From: Chondrus crispus
Lineage: Eukaryota; Rhodophyta; Florideophyceae; Gigartinales; Gigartinaceae
Length of the DNA: 64,000 nucleotides
Direction of reading: 5' to 3'
NCBI RefSeq assembly: GCF_000350225.1
Contig: NW_005179203.1
Span: 62,001 to 126,000 of the forward strand
Within the stretch, counting starts at the first letter, position 1. Each line of letters starts with the position of its first letter. Under the pieces are notes generated by a model, which saw only the letters and a program-made list of their open reading frames with translations, was not told where the DNA came from and ran no database searches. Shown here piece by piece: positions 1 to 10,343 of this stretch. The position numbers and the translations under genes are program-made.

Positions 1-955
1 AAACGCAGCAATCCCAAACGTTGCTTCGAAGGGAGTCATACCGGTAGCCGTATGCCGACTGGTGTTGTAGCGCAAGCAAGCGAGCGCGACATGTTCATCC
101 CAATCGCTCTCTCCAGTTGCCATGAAGCTCGCTATGTCCTTGGCGACGGTTCTGTTGCATCTTTCTACTGTGCCATTCGCCTGTGGGTGCCACGGATAAG
201 TCTGCACTCGCTTTACACCCAGCTGACCCACCAGATTCATGACTACTTCGCTGACTAGATTGGTACCACCATCAGTCAACAGCCTTTCCATTGGCCCAAA
301 CACGGCAATCCACTCATCTAGCAACACCTTGGCCACCGTGGAAGCCTTCTCATTTTGGATCGGGACAGCTCGAACAAACCGTGTGAACACGTCGATCATC
401 ACAAGGATTTTAATGTTCCCTGACCGTGTCCTTGGCGTGATCGTCTGTATGTCAATTGCCACTTGTTCAAATCGACGTCTAGGGTGCACTATTTCCATAG
501 AAGCTGGCCTTCGTGGACATTCTTCCTCCGCAACAGCACAATTCAGGCAATTTCTCACAAATTTCACGACATCCGGAACCATGCTCCTCCACCAGTACCT
601 CCTGCGTAGCTTTGCAATTGTTCTCGCCACCTTGTAGTGTCCATGTAACTTTGAGCCGTGTACTGTCCTCAGCAGGGAGTCTGTCATTTCTGAAGGTACA
701 ACAATAACGAAATTGTTGCCGACCTCCATGTGCAAGATGCCGTCTTCGTCAAAAAAACTTCCTGTTGCCAGATGCAGCAGCATCCTCTAGGCATCCGAAT
801 TCCCTCTCTTGCGATTGTCGCAGCTCGGACTTGGTCGGTCCATCTGTAAACGCATTGATTTCTGCAACAGCAGACACACGCTCCCTGTGCAGACGCTGGA
901 CTGCAGTAGTGATCCTCTCGCTTTCATCCTTCCGAACGATTTCTTCTAGGTGTTA
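1..955 (-). mobile_element. Gypsy-type LTR retrotransposon fragment E0 (integrase part)
   Basis: The minus strand is open from about position 786 to the left edge, so this piece is cut by the window. It encodes the zinc-binding region and catalytic core of a Ty3/Gypsy integrase: a stretch reading VAIDIQTITPRT, then ILVMIDVFTRF, LLTDGGTNL and the HPQANGTVER block. It is closely similar to the plus-strand integrase at 60743-61960 and belongs to the same family. A linker region with weaker similarity reaches about 955. No LTR is visible for this copy. It is a fossil fragment with at least one break, truncated where the Copia sequence E1 begins. Confidence 0.8.
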
Positions 956-1193
956 GCCACTTATTGGCTCGTAGCAGCGCTGGCAGAGTGGCTTAGGCAC
1001 CGCATCCCTGCTAAGTGTATCTAGAACCACTTAAAAATACCTTGTTCGAGTTTTAGAAAGGTGCACTACTTGTGCAACAACCTCCAAACCAGCTGCTGCT
1101 CGCAAAATTTCGCTCAGTACTATCAGCCGCGAGTTCAATGACGTTGTTTGCATCGATCACTTTCATCTGGACGACCACCGCGTATTTCACATA

Positions 1194-2393
1194 ATGGATT
1201 CAGTAGCTCGCTATCCTGTCGGTGATGTCGTACCTGATATGTCCATGACGTCAGCTATACAAGCCCTGGAAACGCAATGGGTCTCACAGTTTTGGGTACC
1301 AAAAGCTATCGTTTTTGACCCAGCGTTCAAAAATTCTCAATTTGCAGATTACCTTATTAAGCATGGCATTGAGGCTCGTCCAACACCACCACGTCGAAAT
1401 AACAAAAACGTTATAGAATCTAAGCACAAGGTCATTCGTGATATATATCTACGACTGAAACACGAAATTCCAGACTGCTCTGTTGAAGATCAAAAGTTAG
1501 TTATTCGACAAGCTTTACGTGTGTCGAATGATCTCTATGGCACTGATGTTTGCTCAGCTCACGAGTTGGCAAAGGGATACACAAGGCCGATTTCTGCTGG
1601 TGCATTCCCAGCTAGCATTCCTACGGATATATTGAATGCCCATGATGAACTAATAGCCAAGCGCAAACTGACAAACATTCTGAGGTCTAAATCACTGACT
1701 GAAATTCCGATTAATATTGGCGACCCCGCTCAAGTATATATCAAACTTCAACATGAGAAGAGAGGAAAATGGTCAACACCACGTACTGTTCTCTCGATCG
1801 ACAGAGCTTCCGGGACTGTAACAGTGCCCGGTAAAAATGGGCGTACAGTCTCTGCTGCAGTTGAAGATATACGAGCCGCTATCAAGGAGAATTCTTTTGC
1901 TTCAACTATCCAACAGGCAATTGATACCATAACCGTAAGCGTCGAAGAGTCCATTGAGGACATAACTGCTGTCCAAAATGATGGTGACTCTCAAACAATT
2001 CCGCTTATTAATGCAAGCAATGAATGTGACCAATACGATGATGGTCATGATGATACACTTTCTGCGACCCCAGTTGTTGGTGACTCAGTAGAAGTTTTTT
2101 GGCCACTTGATGAAACGTTCTATCTCGGAACAATTGCATCAACTTGTGAAGACCAGATGCATTGCGTTGCTTACAATGATGGTGAGCACGAAATACTCGA
2201 TTTGAAAAACGAGACCTGGAGATATACTTCTGAACACTCTGTATCTGCCCACACTGCCATGATTGCCAACAACGAGCTAAAGAGAACGCAGCAAGAGACA
2301 CTGATTGCCTACGAGAAACTCTTTGGGCAAAAGATTTTATGCGACATCACGCCCAAGGTCTGCCGTATTTTCCTCTCACAAATGCCTTCTTGA
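1194..2393 (+). pseudogene. Copia integrase and Tudor-like C-terminal region (E1)
   Basis: A 399-residue open frame; related integrase sequence continues upstream to about 1090 in the same direction (FNDVVCIDHFHLDD-type block with the first catalytic Asp). Within the frame, IVFDPAFKNS carries the second core acidic residue, followed by the RRNNKNVIESKHKVIRD block with the Glu. Residues about 296-345 contain SVEVFWPLDETFYLGTI and a later YNDGEHEILDLKNETWRY block, a Tudor/SGF29-like pattern found in some algal and stramenopile Copia polyproteins. This is part of a broken element. Confidence 0.75.
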
Positions 2394-2990
2394 AAGAAGA
2401 AGACAATTTCAAGAAGACAGCGAAACTTGTTCATGTATCCGATATACCGAAGAATGCAAATATAATAACTAGTCATGTTATTTACAAGGTTAATACAAAC
2501 GATGATGGAACAAAAAAGATGAAGGCTCGAATTGCACCCCATGGAAACAAAGATAAAGAGAAGCACAACCTCAAACCCGATTCTGCAACATGCGCTCCAT
2601 TGGGTATTCGCATACTGCTTTCAATTTCATGCATTTTCAAGTGGTTTCTGGAGAAGATTGATTTTACAAGCGCTTTCCTCCAAACTAGGGAAGCAAAACG
2701 CGACGTTTATGTTGTACCCCCCAAAGAAAGTAAGAACCGTTCTCACTACTGGCTGCTACTGACTGCAGTCTATGGCTTGGTCAACGCAAATGCTAAATGG
2801 CAGGGGCAAAGTGATGTGGTTCTCAAGTCTTTGGTTTTCCTGCAGCTCATATACGTTCCACAACTGTTCTATTTGTGATAGAGATGGTCTCCAAGTTGTA
2901 GCTGTTAGGATTGTAGATGACATTCTCTTTTCGGGACACAAACACAAGGTTGAGAAGATCATCCGCAATATTGAAGCCAAATAAAAGCTC
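2339..2990 (+). pseudogene. Copia reverse transcriptase remnant (E1)
   Basis: The frames here encode Copia RT blocks: a Lys/Arg-rich block (KKMKARIAPHGNKDKEKH), the palm motif KIDFTSAFLQ with its Asp, and further on RIVDDILFSGH with the paired aspartates. The pieces lie in more than one frame and are fossil. Confidence 0.75.
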
Positions 2991-3551
2991 GGAACTGTCT
3001 TCTACGGCCCTGGAAGTTTCTTGTTCTATGGTCTGCAGATTATAAAAGATGAAGATTTTTCTGTCACCACACATGCCGACGATAAGCTTAACGCTCTAGA
3101 GTCGTACCCCGTTGACAGAAACCGAAGGAAGCAGCATACCGACCACCTCAACGCCATTGAAAATAGTACGTTTTGATCAGTTAACAGCTCCATTGGCTGC
3201 TTGGGTATTGCAGCATGAACGTTCTGTGCCTTCTATGCCAGTTTCCTGCAACAGAAAGCCCCTACGGCTACAGTAGGTGATCTTGTCACTCAGATTAATT
3301 CGCTTCGATTGCTTAAGAAATTGGACACGACCATCAAGTATAAGAGACCTGTTGATCACAAAAAATATGAGCTTTCAGTCGTGGTGTTTTCCGACGCCAG
3401 TCGAAGTGCAGATCACGGGCAGCTTGGATACGTTTCCGGTTTGCTGGTCGGCCGGTTCAGCCTTGGTTCTATTTTTCATACCCTGTCATGGTCTTCACAC
3501 AAATCCGAAAGGCCCGTCAGGTTCATTGGAGCAGCTGAGACTCTTGATGCA

Positions 3552-4174
3552 TGTAGTGTAACGACGGACGCGCGCGCGGGGAGGTTATTAACCGTGCGGC
3601 CGTGCACGGTGCACACGTGGGCGGGTGTGCCAACGTGTGGGGAGCGCGCACGTGTACAGACCGGTCGTGGCGTGGCGCACGGGTACAGTAGCACACGTGT
3701 CGTCCGTGCGGTAGTCTGTAAGCAACACGCGTGTGCAGTAGTGCACACGTGTAGTAGCAGCGTCCGTGCGGTAGTAGTAATTATGGCGCTAGCTTTTTAA
3801 TTGTGTACAGTACCCGGCACGCACAAGGTGGCAGGAACTGTGCTACTGTACTATGACAGGTGTCCGAGGCGTCCCTCTGAGGGGTAAAGACCTGACATCC
3901 GTCCGCACCAGTAAACTGGAGCGAGCTCGCTCCCGTCCCTTTCGCGCGTACATACGTCCTTTTCGGTTGTCTATCGCGCGCGCTGGCTTCTAACCAGTTA
4001 CCTGTCGCTCCGTGTCACGCACTACGGGGCGACTGCGCGTGACCGGCCAGTGAGCCCTCCCTTCTCGCGAGCTCGTCCGATCGGTTCAATTAGCGCGTCG
4101 CGTCCGCGCAGCGTGCTTCCTAGCTATAACCCCCGCCTCTCACCCAACCTAGGGCGGAGAAGAGTTATCTCACA
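3552..4174. mobile_element. Solo LTR inside E1
   Basis: A 623-bp GC-rich insert interrupts the RNase H coding region of E1. It begins TGTAGTGTAACG and ends TTATCTCACA, so it has TG...CA ends. The flanks are ATGCA (3547-3551) and CTGCA (4175-4179), a 5-bp target duplication with one mismatch. It contains about four CACGTG motifs. No internal retroelement sequence remains, which is the signature of LTR-LTR recombination. Its family differs from the E4 and E5 LTRs. Confidence 0.75.
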
Positions 4175-4206
4175 CTGCAGGTGAGGCTATAGATGAAGGA
4201 AATGTC

Positions 4207-4533
4207 GTGTGTAAGGCGATAAGCGCTTTGCTCTACATGATGATCGATCTTGACATTGTGGTCGATTCTAAGGATTTATTTACAACCCTATCTACCTGTC
4301 GTAACTCCATCGACAGATATATTAGTGGAGATGTGAATGTAATCCGGCATGAATTTGAGACTCAGCAGATCAACCGCATGCTCTGGGTTCCTGGAAAAGT
4401 CAACTTAGCTGACCCTCTCACCAAAGCCAGCAGTCCCCTGGATCAAGCTCTACAGCTTACTATGTTTTCAAGTGAACTATCTATCGACCTGAATGAAGCT
4501 CTAGCTCGACAGTCAAACCAGTTCATTGGTTGA
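4207..4533 (+). pseudogene. Copia RNase H C-terminal part (E1)
   Basis: This frame encodes the end of a Copia polyprotein, including VVDSKDLFTTLS with an RNase H active-site Asp and the terminal INRMLWVPGKVNLADPLTK block that is typical of Copia ends. The solo LTR separates it from the upstream RNase H part at about 3240-3550. Confidence 0.8.
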
Positions 4534-4780
4534 CGCCCCCTCAAAGATTAGAGGAGGAATATGAAACTTGTGCAGTCTTATACCGTGCATATCATTTCAC
4601 CTTCAGAGTCCTGAACATTTCATGTTCATATTCAAATACCTGTCGCGTGAACAGTCTTCGTTCCTATTTGAATAATTCTCTCGTGCGCAGTTGCTTCGTA
4701 ACTATTTCACTACGTTTTGTTTTTGTTCAGCGGTCGTCACCATACCCCTGTCTATGTTTAGTTGCCTATGAGTACACTGA

Positions 4781-5187
4781 TCACAGCAATTAACCTGGGC
4801 CAACTTAATTCTGAAGCCCCTTTTTCAGGTCTATAACCATATTTAACATGGTCCGGATTAATTGTGAACCCAGATTAATATATGGTCAAATCAGATATAA
4901 CATGGTCCAGTTTATTTGTGAACCACTGGATTAACCTTGATTTCAAACATTGCTGACAAGTATTCATTGAAATGGACACGATGCTTGGACATTATTGTCT
5001 GCAGCTCAGAAAGAGCTGCTTCTCCTCCCAAAGACTATATCGAGGCAGCGACATGCGTTCTCGCCCTTTTTGAACTCTAAAGGCGACTTATCATAAGACT
5101 GTTTCCTCCAGGTCAAAACCAATAATAACCTGGTCCAGTTTATTTCTGAACCCAGGTTAATATATAGACCAAGGTTAATTGCTGTGA
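4781..5187. mobile_element. Non-autonomous inverted-repeat element (MITE)
   Basis: A 407-bp AT-rich insert has terminal inverted repeats TCACAGCAATTAACC / GGTTAATTGCTGTGA and a 3-bp TGA on both sides (4778-4780 and 5188-5190). Inside, a motif of the form TGGTCCAGTTTATT...GAACCCAG...TTAATATAT recurs three or four times. There is no coding capacity. The 3-bp duplication would fit a Harbinger-type or similar DNA transposon, but the terminal bases are not the usual GG type, so the superfamily is open. Confidence 0.7.
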
Positions 5188-5879
5188 TGAGGTGTGCAGT
5201 GCAACTCTTACCTCTTGATCAGAGAATCATCTGGTTACCGACTGCCACCTTGCTCCACAGTTCAACTAAACTAATTCTGTTGTTAAACCGTTCTTCTCAT
5301 AGGGGATGCCTACTCTGATGTCACGATAACGCCTTCCCCCTTCCCCCTCTTTTACCTCCCGAACTCTAAGCTACCTACCTCAGTAGATCCTCTAGTTGCG
5401 CCGTCGCCGGTTGGCGCCGTGTGTCGTGTCCACCTGGACAGCTTGCCACCTGTCCAGGTAGCGTCATGACACCTACACGTCAATTGGTTATTCAGAGGGG
5501 GGGGGGGTGATGACCGAGGAAGTGGTCGGGCCGGACAACGGCGGGGCGTCGGGGCGGGGGTGTACAAGAGCACACGGCGGTGGCAGATAGCGGGAAGCGG
5601 CAGCGAGGAGCGGTGCCAGCGCGGGGGCGGTATGCGCGCGGCGGCGGCACGCGGCGTGGGATTGGGCGTGGTGTGCGCGGAGGTGAGCGGGGGAAGCAGG
5701 CGCGCCGGGGCCGGGGGCGAAGGCGGCGCGAGGCAGCGCGGCGCGGCAAGTGTGCGTAGGGGTTTACGGCGCGAGGCTCAACGCGGGCGGCGGCGGCGCG
5801 CGCACGCGATGGGCTGGTTGTCACGCGCCGCACAGCGGTTGGATGCAGACATGATGGCTCGCGAGGCGGCGGGCCGCAC

Positions 5880-5965
5880 NNNNNNNNNNNNNNNNNNNNN
5901 NNNNNNNNNNNNNNNNNNNNNNNNNNNNNNNNNNNNNNNNNNNNNNNNNNNNNNNNNNNNNNNNN
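5880..5965. other. Assembly gap (86 N)
   Basis: A run of 86 undetermined bases inside very GC-rich sequence. Confidence 1.
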
Positions 5966-6624
5966 GCACGGCTCTCGCGTGCAAGCGCCGCAGAGTGCCG
6001 CGGCGCACGGCGCTCGAGTGCGGTCGCCGCAACGGTGGGTGACGCGACGCCTCCTGCGCCGAAGACGCGAGGGAAACGCAGCGGCAACAGTTGACCCTCT
6101 GGCCATCGGCGTGTCGCCTGTGGCTGACTTTGGGTCCCATCACAGTGTACAAGTACGACAGCCACCGCCGCCGCGTCGCTGCGGCGTCGGTACAGCAAGG
6201 CCGTCACACTATGCGGAGGCGCCGACGCGCGTCAGGCGCATTGCTACCCCCGCTTCCATCTCCCGCGCGGCCGCTGCGCGCCATCGCGGCCGATCCGGTA
6301 GGCGAACGCGCTGTGCGGCCGGCCCACGCACGCCCTTGCCCCGCGCCGCAGCGGCACGTGCGCGGGGGCGGAGCGGCACAGGCGCTCGTCGCTCGTCCGT
6401 CGTGCCCGTGCGGCGCGTGCTGTGCGCAACGTCGCAAGCGGGCCTTGCTTGCACGCTCCGCCCCCTTCTTCGTTGGCTCAACCTGCAGGGGAAGGAATCA
6501 ACAGACCCCCTGCGACACGGACAGCACGCTGTGGTTTTTTTACTTGCATGTACCTAACGCGAGGCTACTGCCTGGCATCTAAGCCATTAGAAATTACACC
6601 ATGCCGTCGGCGGGGGATACGTTT

Positions 6625-6679
6625 GGTGCGGAGATGGTGCGGAGATGGTGCGGAGATGGTGCGGAGATGGTGCGAAGAT
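6625..6679. repeat. 11-bp tandem repeat, five copies
   Basis: The unit GGTGCGGAGAT is repeated five times, the last with one change. The period is not a multiple of three and no gene is evident here. Confidence 0.9.
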
Positions 6680-6854
6680 CGAGATCACCCAAACGTCACT
6701 TTCACGCTTGTCCTTGCACGCTTGCCCCCGCATGCCGTATCCTACACGGCCCTCGAGAGTCCCTGACTCCGTCGTCCGACGGCGTGTCCTGTGAGCCTTG
6801 GCGCTGTCATGCGTGTGATACGTGTACGCGTATGGCTCTCATGACAGTGCAGTA

Positions 6855-7851
6855 AAGGAGGGTTGCCCTAATTATCGGTCACCCGCCCCAACTCGTCGGT
6901 CACCCCTAATTGTTCAAATAAATTCCCAAAAAATTAGATTCTTGTACACGTAAGGGGCCAAGTTTCAGTCCTTGGAGTATCTCCTTGCTGATTATCTCTG
7001 AAAGTCGTGGATAGATTTAAAAACAAATCTTTCCAATCGCTCTGCCAGAGCGTTTTACCATGACAAACCAATCCGCCACTTAGCAGGAATGCAAATTAAG
7101 TGCATTCAAATCCCTCCGAAAAGGCGGGCTTATGCTTTTTGACCGAATCTTGCCATCCGATCCCTCCAGGGACACCATGAACGCCCATTCACATCCCATC
7201 CAAGCCCTTCCTTCCAAGATGCAAGCCGCTCTCCCGCAATTGCCTCGAACGCGGCAAGGCAGGTTTATGCGCCGCCCTTGCAAGTTCGCCTCTGACCCTC
7301 CACCACCCACCCTTGTTGTGCTGCGCCCTCTCCACGCTCTCGCATACGCCCTGGTCCCCACCGTTCCCCATGCGCCGCCCCTGCCAGTCCCCCTTGGACC
7401 CTCCACCGCCCACCCTTATTGTTCCCCGCTCTCTCTACCTTCTTGCATACGCCCTGCTCCACACCGTTCCCCACGCGCCGCCCCTGCCAGTATCCCTTGG
7501 ACCCCCCTTCCCGCCTCTTGTACATAAACGTCGGTGCCGGGCATGTCCCCAACGGGGTTTCCACTCATTCACTCGATGACGTGGCATACAATTTTTTTAT
7601 ATTTAACGTTGGTTTGATTGGGCCAAATTAACCTAGTGACCGATCTTTAGGCACAAAGTCGTTTTTTCAAGGCCCTTTTTGTTTCGTAAACTGCGAGAAT
7701 ATGGTTTTGATTTCGAGCTTTTGGAGAAAACAGAGTGATTCACCGGTCTTTCAAGAAGCGAACGACACCAAAATGTCCGTGATCGACCAATCAATTCCAC
7801 TTTTGATTTTATTTTCTTCGAAAGTGACCGATAATTAGGGCAACCCTCCTT
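6855..7851. mobile_element. Non-autonomous TA-target DNA transposon (mariner/pogo-like)
   Basis: A 997-bp element has inverted ends of about 28 bp (AAGGAGGGTTGCCCTAATTA and so on, matched in reverse at 7824-7851), with TA on both sides (6853-6854 and 7852-7853). TA target duplications point to the Tc1/mariner/pogo superfamily. There is no transposase-like frame; the interior is partly a 103-bp minisatellite. The end sequence resembles that of the element near 28230. Confidence 0.75.
7269..7510. repeat. 103-bp minisatellite
   Basis: A C-rich unit starting GCGCCGCCC recurs at 7269, 7372 and 7475, a 103-bp period with about 2.3 copies inside the 6855-7851 transposon. The long open frames across it on both strands come from its composition. 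Confidence 0.85.
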
Positions 7852-8017
7852 TACAGTGTACAGCACGGGGATCCCGAAGCGAAGCGCAAGCACTTCAAAA
7901 TAACACTCAATAAAAACATGACTGTCGTCACTCATAATACTGTATCTCCAAGAATTGTTGCATTGTTGCCGAACTGAAAGGCAACCAATGAACTCTTGAA
8001 TCTTCTACGGCACAATA

Positions 8018-8539
8018 CAAGGGGTGCCTCATTAATGAATCCGACTTTAATGAATCCGTTCCAGTAATGAATCCGGGTCGGGGCTTGACACACCCTTTTA
8101 TGACAAACCGTATGATAAGAGGTATGATAACGATATGCTTCAATAACAAGGTGAACTGACCACATTCTATTCACATCAAATACTTGTATGTTGAGGAGAG
8201 TTGATTTATTACTGCTTTTTAAAAAAATCGATGATACTTTTCTGCTTCTGTTGCGGAGCAGCAGCGTTTCTTTCCGCCGTCGCGACTCGCAAGACATCGA
8301 CCAGCTTTCCTTGAATGATTTCACTGGCACCCCTCCACTTGGCCTCCTCCACATTATTCCGCATCCATTCCACGTTCGAACAAAGTGCCTTGTAAGACCT
8401 TTCCCTTGATAATTTTCTTCCTCTTCGGCTTTTTTCCTTTCCAAAACAGCGGCTTGGTGTGACCGCTAATGAATCCGTTCCAGTAATGAATCCACCTCAT
8501 TGGCCCACACAGGGCGGATTCATTAACGAGGCACCACTG
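8018..8539. mobile_element. pogo/Tigger-like MITE
   Basis: A 522-bp element starts CAAGGGGTGCCTCATTAATG and ends with the inverse of CAGTGGTGCCTCGTTAATG, giving inverted ends of about 28 bp with TA on both sides. CAGTG-type ends next to TA are typical of pogo/Tigger elements. The motif TAATGAATCCGTTCCAG recurs in direct orientation near both ends, as expected for subterminal transposase-binding sites. There is no coding capacity. Confidence 0.8.
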
Positions 8540-10247
8540 TACAGCACTGTAAACTTTACTGTACAGGGCGAGGCGACCACATTTGCGTTTCTATTCAGAA
8601 AAGTGTGTTCCGTATTTTCGTGACCAAACCACAAATTTGTCCGTCGCATATTTGTTTGCGTTGTCGCCAAAAGACGCTTAGCCTTGTTTTGGTTTGACCC
8701 ACTGAGAACGGAGAAGATCGCCCGACCCTAAACCACAAATTGATTACAGCCCATTCTTGCCTTTGTGCTGCCTTTTGCCTCCTTCTGTCTCCCCTCCAAG
8801 ACCTCCCTCCGCGATGTCGAAGCTTGAAAGATATCCACTCACTCACCAACTGCAGAATTTCACTCATTGCACCTTGACATCATTACCCGGTTACCCGGAT
8901 CTTGGCACTAAAACCTTGAAAGACACCCAGCGCAGGTTACAAGTGGAAGGGGGTTTCAGGTGAAACTTCAAAGGCTTCAATACATGACTCGCTTCTTCGC
9001 CTTCATTGCTCGGTGTCACCCTGGTCTCACGCTGCCAGCAGTTGCCTGCCCGTCGAAATCGATACGCCCACTGCTCCTTTTGCCTCACGCATGCTGCGCT
9101 GGATCTCTCTCAGCTTGAAAACGCGAACATGCTCTGCTTGCATGTGGTTTACCCGGAAAGATGATGCAAGTATGACATAAATCTAAAGTTTGTACAGTAT
9201 TTCAAATCTCAATTCTGCTTAACCGTTCGATCCTAATTCGTATTGTTTTACCAACCCGTATTCAGAATTCCCATAAAATTGCGGAACATATTACCTCCTC
9301 CCGCCTCCTTCGCGCGAAATAGTGCCAACCAAAGCTCCTCTCCGAGTATGCAAACCCATTTGGCGCCATCAAAAAGGGCGCCACATAGCCTAGCCACTCG
9401 GGGATGGACTGCATGATGCAGACCAAAAAAATGGAATAGAACTACATAAACCAATACCCGTGGGAAGGAGACGGCCTCCGAAATGCCTAGGTTGTGTGCT
9501 CTCGCCCCAAAACGGTCAGCTCGGGCCCGGATTTTGTCTGACAAAAGGAGGATTCGTAGACAGTGTGTAAAGATGAGGGCTGTGAGGCGTGCATTTGAGA
9601 TCTGACTGATGGGCCACGTCGCTTTCTGTTGAATGCGCCAGAAATACGAATTAGGAAAATCTCTTCAAACAGGCTTCATTTGAATGTTTTTAGTTGACGT
9701 GTTGTCTGAGCGGGTGCCCATATCCAAAGTCGACTGTTGGTTCCACAGATGCGCTTTCGTTGGAAGATGGGCTCGACTCTCTAAAGTGTCCAAATCGTTA
9801 AAGAAATGGTTTTTGGTTTAAATCTATCCCGCTTAGTTTCGGAAACAGGAAAAATACGAATTAGGGACCGAACAGTTAAACTTTACCTCCCACACCCCAG
9901 TTGCCTGCGGGTACGTGTACAGCGATGTATAAGCCCTGGAAAAACTTGCTCCGAATCCTCATTTCAGGGTTTCATTGTTGCCACAGGTTTCGCCACCATC
10001 GAGAAGACCACGGTATACGCACAGCACCACGGTCTCGCTGGAAATGTTCTGGTTTTGGATACCAACTCTTGTTGGTCGGCACCTTCATTAAAAGTCTCAA
10101 AATCGATGTCGAAGTTGAAAGACGGGGGACCCTCGTGACTCGATCTTCGAGACGGGTGTGTAAAGTTTCGAACGAGAGATTTGTGTTAGTTTTTCACTAC
10201 CCTGATGTCGAGACCCCCTCTCAGTAGTTTGGCCATGCTTCCTGTCC
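8540..10247. other. Intergenic, no gene recognised
   Basis: Short open frames on both strands have no recognisable domain. The sequence upstream of gene A is unremarkable until the TATA-like box at 10248. Confidence 0.5.
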
Positions 10248-10257
10248 TATTTAAATA
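10248..10257 (+). promoter_or_regulatory. TATA-like box of gene A
   Basis: TATTTAAATA lies 87 nt before the ATG of gene A. A start site about 30 nt downstream would give a 5' leader of about 65 nt, plausible for a compact gene. Confidence 0.5.
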
Positions 10258-10343
10258 CCCCACTTACCTCTGAGACCATCAATCATTCAACTCACCATCC
10301 TTCTGTCAAAGCATTCCAAGTCCAGTGACAACCGCAAGTCACC

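Larger units (their letters stand above)
1060..5298 (+). mobile_element. Broken Copia LTR retrotransposon E1
   Basis: Fragments in Copia order (integrase, reverse transcriptase, RNase H) lie on the plus strand. The left end is truncated inside the integrase zinc-binding region near 1060. After the RNase H end (4533) a purine tract precedes a possible 3' LTR start near 4561. The LTR may extend to about 5298 around a small inverted-repeat element, but its end is a guess. A solo LTR (3552-4174) sits inside the RNase H region. The element is old, with roughly four or five breaks including the insertions. The reading style resembles Copia lineages of red algae and stramenopiles; this is inference. 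Confidence 0.75.
5191..6852. other. GC-rich non-coding stretch
   Basis: A strongly GC-rich region with a G run near 5500, an assembly gap and long overlapping open frames on both strands that reflect base composition. I see no conserved domain, TG...CA LTR pair or splice pattern. It could be an unrecognised LTR or a degraded gene. Confidence 0.5.

Noticed and set aside
5492-6582. Long overlapping frames on both strands in the GC-rich region
   Set aside because: Arg/Ala-rich translations in all frames reflect base composition, and some run through the N gap.
7132-7579. Pro/Leu-rich frames on the plus strand and Gly-rich frames on the minus strand
   Set aside because: They are translations of the 103-bp minisatellite inside a non-coding transposon.
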